A stretch of 10,745 nt of DNA, from assembly GCA_938083405.1 (NCBI GenBank), contig CALKCV010000300.1, forward strand, positions 1 through 10,745, in the 5' to 3' direction. A program made the translations under genes and the position numbers. Positions 6,426 to 10,745 of the stretch are shown here, in pieces. The notes under the pieces are model-generated. The model did no database searches. It had not been told where the DNA came from and was given only the letters and a program-made list of their open reading frames with translations. Each line of letters begins with the position of its first letter. The stretch's first letter is position 1. Source of the stretch: an uncultured Microcoleaceae cyanobacterium. Its GTDB lineage: Bacteria > Cyanobacteriota > Cyanobacteriia > Cyanobacteriales > Microcoleaceae.

Positions 6426-6483
6426 GTAGTAATCGCTTTAGCGATTACTAATGTACTTTTAAAATCGCTTTAGCGATTACTAC
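6426..6483. terminator. Double hairpin between convergent genes
   Basis: TAGTAATCGC (6427-6436) pairs with GCGATTACTA (6441-6450) around TTTA, and a second AATCGCTTTAGCGATT (6463-6478) follows. The two halves also form a larger inverted repeat (6426-6446 with 6463-6483). It fills the 73 bases between the stop codons of the aldo/keto reductase and the RTX gene, so it probably ends transcription from both sides. It belongs to the GTAGTAATCGC repeat family seen at 1668-1721. Confidence 0.6.
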
Positions 6484-6490
6484 AAACAAT

Positions 6491-7651
6491 CTATCCGAGT
6501 AAATCGACTAAACTGGTTTTGTCTTCGATGACAAAATCAGTGGCTTCTAATTCCGGTTTGCCCAAGACGCGGGCAAACCTTCCACCGTCGCCAAAACCGC
6601 CTTGGCCGCCGTTGGCGTTGTAATATAAATCCCCACTCTTCGAGTTGTAAAGGATTTTAGCGTCGCTGTTGGCCGCAGCCTTTTGACTATTAACTACTTC
6701 AAACTCTTCTATGACGCTAAAGCCTTCGCCGACGATGCTTTGGAGACCGTTAAAAGTATCTTTGTCGAGAATAATTTTATCCTCGTCGCCGTTGAAACCT
6801 TTGATGCGATCGCGCCCTATAGCGGCAATGTCAAAACCGTTACCGCCGCTAAATAAATAGCGATCGCGCCCGAGACCGCCTATCAGCAGGTCGTTACCTT
6901 TACCGCCGTCGAGGAGATCGTTGCCCGCGCCGCCTATTAAGCGATCGTTACCAACCTCGCCGACCAGAGCATCGTTACCCTTACCGCCGTTGAGGACATC
7001 GTTACCCTTACCACCGTAAAGGAGGTCGTTACCGCTGCCGCCATTGAGGATATCGCGATCGCCTTCGCCCTTGAGGATATCCCTACCGCCACCACCATTA
7101 ATTCTGTCAACCCCCTTGCCGCCGTACAGCAGGTCGTTACCGCCTTTGCCGTTGATTATATCGTTGCCATCTCCGCCGTCGATGACATCGAAGCTATTTT
7201 TACCGTTAATGCGGTCCCTGTTACTCTCGCCATTAAGTACGCCAGGCAGGTCTAAATTAGCGACGATGGGTAATTTCGAGACAAATTCCGACACATCGTC
7301 GATTATCTTTGCTGCGTCTTGAAAACTTAGCTTGGTGTAATCAACACCATCTAGAACGTCGTAAATATTTACTAATTCCCCAGTGCCTTCTAGCAGATTA
7401 ATTATCGCGTCGTAATCTACGACTTTTAGCGCCTCCCCAGATAAATCTAAAAGTCCTTTAACTAGGGTAAAACTGGTTTTAAAAGGAAGTTCGGTGATGC
7501 GATCTAGTATGAAATTAGGTATGGAAATATTATCTGTTAATGTGTCTAGCAAACCGCCTATTATGCCGCCAGACCTGCTTTGTATTCCTGTAGTTTCTGT
7601 TTCTATAACGACTGATTCGGTAGTTGCAGCAGTCTCTTCGGTAACTGTCAT
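6491..7651 (-). CDS. RTX-repeat calcium-binding protein, probable type I secretion substrate
   Basis: A 386-residue protein. Residues 1-140 are a non-repeated, mildly acidic region that I do not recognise. Residues 141-266 are 14 consecutive RTX nonapeptides of the GGxGxDxLx type (for example GGSGNDLLYGGKGNDVLN at 204-221), which bind calcium as parallel beta-rolls. The tail from 267 contains DRIKGFNGDEDKIILD (281-296) and YNSKSGDLYYNANG (335-348), the pattern seen after RTX blocks in secreted proteins. There is no N-terminal signal peptide; such proteins normally leave through a type I (ABC/HlyD/TolC) exporter using a C-terminal signal. No exporter or enzymatic domain is visible. A good AGGGAGA site (7659-7665) lies 7 bases before the ATG. 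A structural or adhesive role is likely but unproven. Confidence 0.92.
   Translation of the reverse strand: MTVTEETAATTESVVIETETTGIQSRSGGIIGGLLDTLTDNISIPNFILDRITELPFKTSFTLVKGLLDLSGEALKVVDYDAIINLLEGTGELVNIYDVLDGVDYTKLSFQDAAKIIDDVSEFVSKLPIVANLDLPGVLNGESNRDRINGKNSFDVIDGGDGNDIINGKGGNDLLYGGKGVDRINGGGGRDILKGEGDRDILNGGSGNDLLYGGKGNDVLNGGKGNDALVGEVGNDRLIGGAGNDLLDGGKGNDLLIGGLGRDRYLFSGGNGFDIAAIGRDRIKGFNGDEDKIILDKDTFNGLQSIVGEGFSVIEEFEVVNSQKAAANSDAKILYNSKSGDLYYNANGGQGGFGDGGRFARVLGKPELEATDFVIEDKTSLVDLLG
6854..7231 (-). repeat. 27-bp tandem coding repeats of the RTX block
   Basis: Fourteen in-frame 27-bp units encode the nonapeptides. They are degenerate at the DNA level, with strongly varied codons, so the array is old and not a recent expansion. 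Confidence 0.85.
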
Positions 7652-7796
7652 AATCGTCTCTCCCTGGATTAATAAAGGTAGATGGTAAGTAAAACAACTG
7701 AGGTTAATAAAACCCTTGTTGTTATCTTCCTCTTTCTATTTCCGGTGGGACTTTGGGAAAATCCGTAGGAATTTAAAAAAAAGAAGAAATACTTAA

Positions 7797-7814
7797 CGAC
7801 CGAAGCTTCGGTCG
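7797..7814. promoter_or_regulatory. Perfect 18-bp palindrome upstream of the RTX gene
   Basis: CGACCGAAGCTTCGGTCG reads the same on both strands with no loop, which suits a dimeric DNA-binding protein or a tight hairpin. It is 145 bases upstream of the RTX start on the - strand and downstream of the SLH gene. On the - strand a pyrimidine-rich stretch begins about ten bases later, so it could also be part of the SLH gene's terminator. The rest of the 364-base gap is the nested repeat at 7822-7977 and AT-rich sequence. Confidence 0.35.
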
Positions 7815-7821
7815 AAAGAAA

Positions 7822-7977
7822 AAACCCAGTTTGTGTTACAATACCTTCGCCAAAACAAAAAAGACCTTTTGTAGGTTGGGTGGAACGAAGTGAAACCCAA
7901 CAAAATCGTTGGGTTTCGCTTCGCTACACCCAACCTACAAGTTTTAGGGCGAAGGTATTGTGTTAAAAACCGGGTTT
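7822..7977. repeat. Repeat within a repeat: GTAGGTTGGG palindrome inside a larger hairpin
   Basis: The inner unit (7871-7938) has 31-base arms 7871-7901 and 7908-7938, matching at all but three positions around AAAATC. It starts GTAGGTTGGG and ends CCCAACCTAC. The outer arms AAACCCAGTTTGTGTTACAA...CCTTCGCC (7822-7851) and its partner (7948-7977) pair with a few mismatches and carry AAACCC/GGGTTT ends like the palindromes at 2554, 4109 and 5323. This looks like one element inserted into another. Confidence 0.8.
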
Positions 7978-8015
7978 ATTCAGTTGTAATTGATGCCTAG
8001 ATACTTAATGAATCT

Positions 8016-9755
8016 CTAAGCTGTGGGTTTGGATTCCTCTGTGGGACTTACTTCCGCAGTTGCGGTGTCGGTGTCGAGATCCGTTTCTGTTTCTTGGAAC
8101 ATTGCCAGGAACTTTTCTTGACCTTCAGTGGTGGCAGTTGCGGCAACCAAACCTTCGTAAGAGGAGAAGGACAGACCAGCAAAAAAGCGATCGCGCGCGG
8201 CCTTAACTCGTTCTTCTATTTCGGAAATTGGCATCGACTCATCCTCAACCCCAGTTGCAATTTCCACGCTAACAGGAATATGCCTGAGAGCTTTTTGCAC
8301 GGCTGGTTTTTCCAATTCTGCTGTAAAATCTTCGAGGTTTTCAGCAGAAACTTGTAATACCAATTCCTCAATCAAACCAGAACTTTCCCAAACCTTCCAA
8401 TCTTGGAGATAATTATTGTAAGCTTCCTCAGAAGGAAGGGAAGACAAAGAAATAATGCAGTTAGGATTGTACTCTTTAACTACCCAGAAAACCTGCCTCA
8501 TAAAATCAGTAAGTTTTCCCGCACGCCACTTCACCCAATCAGCATCGCTAGCATTATCTGGCGGTTGTTGGCCAGAATTCTCGTCGCTGTATAGTTGTTT
8601 GGTAAAGTCGTCGTAACCAAACTCCACCGGCAAGCCAAAATACTGATTTAATTGAATCCCATCTACTTCATAATTGCTAACAACTTCAATCAGCAATTGT
8701 AGAAAGAATTGTTGCACTTGGGGATGGAAAGGATTCAGCCAATATTTATTCTCGTCATTATTGCTTCCTTCTACTATTTTAGAAGTGTCTTTACGACTGG
8801 TTAACCAATTGGATCGTTTTTCCGCCAAGGGGGAATTAGCCTTTAACTGAAAACCCTTTTCAAACCCGGGAATAACAGTCAAGTTTTTAGCCTCTTTCCG
8901 CGCGACAATTTCCGCCAAAGAAGTTTCATTAACATCGAGCTGCGGATGCAAAGAACCGCCGCCAACTCGTCCCATTTCCGCACTTTCGTAAAGGGTATAA
9001 GCACCATCCCAAACTGTGGGATAAACCGTATTAATTTGTAATTCGGCTAACTTATTTAAAGCCCCTTCTATCTCAGTTGCAGAAAACAAGACATCGCTGC
9101 TACTATTTGAGAGCCTAACGGACCTTGACTCACTCTCCCAACTCGGCGGCTCTATTTCTGCCTTAGCAATATACTTTTCTGGGACTTGGGAGTCGGAGCT
9201 TTTACCTTCAGCCACTAAAGCTAGAGACAAAAAAGCAGCTACTTCTGCTCTGGTAGCTTCTCTATTTGGTTCTAGAGATTCTACCTTGGGATAATTGACG
9301 ACAATGCTTTTTTCTAATGCAGCCGCCACTGGAGAAATTCCATAATCGGGAATTTTTTCTGCGTCTTCAAAGACTTCGAGCGTTTTTTCTGCTTGCTGAG
9401 ATGCTTCGTAGCCCAAACCATTAGCTAATGCCACTAATATTTGTACTTTAAGAATCTTTTTGTCTGGTTTAAAACTGCTATCTAGATAGCCGGTTAGAAA
9501 ACCTTTACGATAAGCTTGCTCGATCGCTTCATTTGCCCAATAATCTGAAGCAACATCTGTAAATGTCAATGCCTCTCGAATTAGTGGTTTATCGGGAAAA
9601 GCTTTGTTGAGCAAAGCTGCAAATTCTGCCCGGGTAAGAAGTTCGTCCGGTTTAAAGGTGTTATCTTCGTAGCCGCTAATTATGTTACTATCGGCTAGTC
9701 TTTCTATGACGCTCTTTGCCCAATGATCTTCAGGAATATCAATGAAATTTGCCAT
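8016..9755 (-). CDS. SLH-domain protein with GHL10-type (DUF187) glycosidase-like domain
   Basis: A 579-residue protein. Three S-layer homology domains fill residues 1-180 (FIDIPEDHWAKSVIERL with GYEDNTFKPDELLTRAEF; FTDVASDYWANEAIEQA with GYLDSSFKPD; FEDAEKIPDYGISPVAAAL with EPNREATRAEVAAFL); these normally anchor proteins to cell-wall polymers or the outer envelope. Residues 212-555 match the glycosyl-hydrolase-like 10 family: INTVYPTVWDGAYTLY (241-256), YWLNPFHPQVQ (338-348), VDGIQLNQYFGLP (364-376) and a C-terminal YEGLVA. The family's usual Asp-Asp after DGIQ is Asn370-Gln371 here, so activity is doubtful. A Thr/Glu-rich tail (555-579) ends the protein. There is no signal peptide, and an in-frame TAG two codons before the ATG rules out a longer N-terminus. 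Its export route is therefore unclear. Confidence 0.93.
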   Translation of the reverse strand: MANFIDIPEDHWAKSVIERLADSNIISGYEDNTFKPDELLTRAEFAALLNKAFPDKPLIREALTFTDVASDYWANEAIEQAYRKGFLTGYLDSSFKPDKKILKVQILVALANGLGYEASQQAEKTLEVFEDAEKIPDYGISPVAAALEKSIVVNYPKVESLEPNREATRAEVAAFLSLALVAEGKSSDSQVPEKYIAKAEIEPPSWESESRSVRLSNSSSDVLFSATEIEGALNKLAELQINTVYPTVWDGAYTLYESAEMGRVGGGSLHPQLDVNETSLAEIVARKEAKNLTVIPGFEKGFQLKANSPLAEKRSNWLTSRKDTSKIVEGSNNDENKYWLNPFHPQVQQFFLQLLIEVVSNYEVDGIQLNQYFGLPVEFGYDDFTKQLYSDENSGQQPPDNASDADWVKWRAGKLTDFMRQVFWVVKEYNPNCIISLSSLPSEEAYNNYLQDWKVWESSGLIEELVLQVSAENLEDFTAELEKPAVQKALRHIPVSVEIATGVEDESMPISEIEERVKAARDRFFAGLSFSSYEGLVAATATTEGQEKFLAMFQETETDLDTDTATAEVSPTEESKPTA

Positions 9756-10144
9756 GGTTATCTATCTTGTTATTGGTGTAGTAGTCTTAGAGGACAGTCT
9801 GTTCTGGATTATTCGCAGGCAACTAGAACGCATCAGTATGAAATGAATGTTTTCTAGTTTCTGTTTTTACTTCCTGGTCCTGCCCTTGAAAATATCCTTC
9901 GATCTCGCCACTGCTGATTCGGGATGCTTTCGATGAGGACTTTCCCCAGAAGACGCCCCGGGGAGGCAAACTCTATGCTTGAAAAGTCTTCTAGCGTCTA
10001 AATCTAGCGATGGAGCGTAATCGCTCTTTGCGATTTATAGACCCCGATCGCTAAAGGGATTACGCTCCATCAGTCGCTACATCTTTACCACTACCCAAAA
10101 ATCTACGGTCGCCAAGAGGTCTATAGAAGAATGGCACAATATTT
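9756..10144. other. 389-base gap without a recognised gene
   Basis: Between the SLH and TPR genes I see no open frame with coding character. It holds the hairpin at 10009-10071 and a CCCCGGGG palindrome near 9955-9962. A promoter for the SLH gene should lie in its left part on the - strand, but no convincing -35/-10 pair can be read. Confidence 0.5.
10009..10071. repeat. Inverted repeat GATGGAGCGTAATC
   Basis: Arms 10009-10022 and 10058-10071 are perfect 14-bp reverse complements, with further partial pairing inside (TCGCTCTTTGCGAT against GATCGCTAAAG) and TAGCGA/TCGCTA outside. It lies about 70 bases beyond the TPR stop codon on the - strand and could serve as that gene's terminator, although its core resembles the dispersed GTAATCGC repeats. 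Confidence 0.65.
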
Positions 10145-10615
10145 TTAACTTAACCTGGCAGTACATTCGAGAATCAACCTTTGGTTTTCTATGGCATAAG
10201 GTTGAATTTCTAAAGCTTCCCGAAAAGCTCGAATTGCTTCTCGATATTGCCCCAGGGCAGCATAGCACAATCCCAAACCGTGGAGGGCCCCAAAATGCAC
10301 TGGGTTAAGTTTTACGACCATCTGACAATCTCTGATGGCTTTTCTATAGTTTCCAATGCTATAATAAAGCACTGCTCTTCGGTTCCAGGCTTCGGCAAAA
10401 TCGGGCAAATCTTCGATTAATTGGCTTAAGATTGTTTCAGCTTTTTCGACGCTGCCTGCTTCTAGGAAACTGTTAGCAGTTTGAATTGCTTCTAATCCTA
10501 ACATTCCTTTTTGTCCGAACCAAATTTGCCATAGTTTTTCCGTTGCCCGAAGGCGGATTGCTTCTTCGGGATTTTTGAGGTCTTCTAATAAGGGTGTTAT
10601 TGTTTCTGAATCCAT
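10145..10615 (-). CDS. Tetratricopeptide repeat protein
   Basis: A 156-residue protein with three TPR motifs at about residues 39-72, 73-106 and 107-140 (clear in AEAWNRRAVLYYSIGNYRKAI and GALHGLGLCYAALGQYREAI), after a helical N-terminus with RLRATEKLWQIWFGQKG (21-37). This arrangement, ending QPYAIENQRLILECTA, is a conserved stand-alone TPR family in cyanobacteria and some proteobacteria. TPRs bind partner proteins; no enzymatic role is expected and the partner is unknown. The start at 10615 is chosen because AAGGCG lies 6 bases before it and MDSETITPLLEDL fits the family. An in-frame ATG at 10681 would add 22 residues resembling a weak signal peptide but has no ribosome-binding site. No signal peptide or membrane segment is present in the chosen form. 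Confidence 0.9.
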   Translation of the reverse strand: MDSETITPLLEDLKNPEEAIRLRATEKLWQIWFGQKGMLGLEAIQTANSFLEAGSVEKAETILSQLIEDLPDFAEAWNRRAVLYYSIGNYRKAIRDCQMVVKLNPVHFGALHGLGLCYAALGQYREAIRAFREALEIQPYAIENQRLILECTARLS

Positions 10616-10723
10616 GACGTTCGCCTTAATTAATAATGAGGAGACTAAAGAGAGATGGAGGATAATTCGGGAGCATCCCATATTTGTAAAAAAACCAAAA
10701 AATCAATTATTTTTGTCAGTTGG

Positions 10724-10745
10724 TAGAACAGGCGTCTCGCCTGTT
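10724..10745. repeat. GTAGAACAGGC-family palindrome at the window edge
   Basis: AACAGGCG (10727-10734) pairs with CGCCTGTT (10738-10745) around TCT, preceded by TAG. It is probably cut by the window end. It lies upstream of the TPR gene and is a variant of the repeats in the Ter cluster. Confidence 0.7.

Noticed and set aside
7044..7322. Serine/proline-rich open frame on the + strand
   Set aside because: It is the complement of the RTX nonapeptide repeats, and its low-complexity translation reflects that repeat.
7669..7697. Promoter for the RTX gene (TTGTTT, 17-base spacer, TATTAA on the - strand)
   Set aside because: A start from this pair would fall inside or just before the ribosome-binding site at 7659-7665, leaving almost no leader.
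10077..10268. 63-codon open frame on the - strand at the end of the TPR gene
   Set aside because: It overlaps the TPR gene in another frame, lies partly in the gap, and shows no family features or ribosome-binding site.
10616..10681. Longer N-terminus for the TPR protein with a signal-like stretch
   Set aside because: No ribosome-binding site precedes it, whereas AAGGCG is well placed before 10615, and the family N-terminus starts there.

Overview
The window looks like chromosomal DNA of a cyanobacterium, probably a filamentous one. Three things point there. The octamer GCGATCGC (the cyanobacterial HIP1 site) occurs about ten times by eye, for example at 2773, 3049, 5407, 5738, 6860 and 8187. 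Short palindromic repeats of types common in filamentous cyanobacteria fill most gaps between genes. The gene content (a tellurium-resistance/stress TerD cluster, an RTX calcium-binding protein, an SLH-domain glycosidase-like protein and a conserved TPR protein) is also typical. No rRNA, tRNA, transposase or CRISPR array was seen.

Positions 1-4831, all on the + strand, hold a Ter cluster: the 3' end of one TerD gene, two complete tandem TerD paralogues, a TerA-like gene, a TerD domain fused to a von Willebrand A (TerF-like) domain, and a more divergent TerD gene. The first three are recent duplicates separated by palindromic repeats, and the two complete ones show mosaic similarity that suggests gene conversion. 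In known Ter systems, TerD-type domains bind calcium and work with vWA proteins at the membrane in metal and stress responses. The fusion protein here has lost the acidic loop of its TerD domain and has an altered MIDAS site. No terC, terB, kinase or biosynthetic partner lies in the window. The left edge cuts the array, so partners may lie outside.

Positions 4832-5448 are a repeat-rich gap with strong hairpins, a frameshifted remnant of an unidentified gene on the - strand, and a MITE-like nested palindrome. An aldo/keto reductase gene (5449-6417, +) follows. It converges through a double hairpin on an RTX-repeat protein gene (6491-7651, -) with 14 consecutive nonapeptides, a likely type I secretion substrate. 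Upstream of that gene a short repeat sits nested inside another (7822-7977). Next come a - strand gene with three SLH domains and a GHL10-type glycosidase-like domain but no signal peptide (8016-9755), a 389-base gap with one hairpin, and a - strand TPR gene (10145-10615). The window ends in another copy of the GTAGAACAGGC palindrome family.

Apart from the Ter cluster there is no clear operon: the other genes are separated by long repeat-bearing gaps and seem to be independent units. Family assignments come from reading motifs, and identity figures are counts made by eye.
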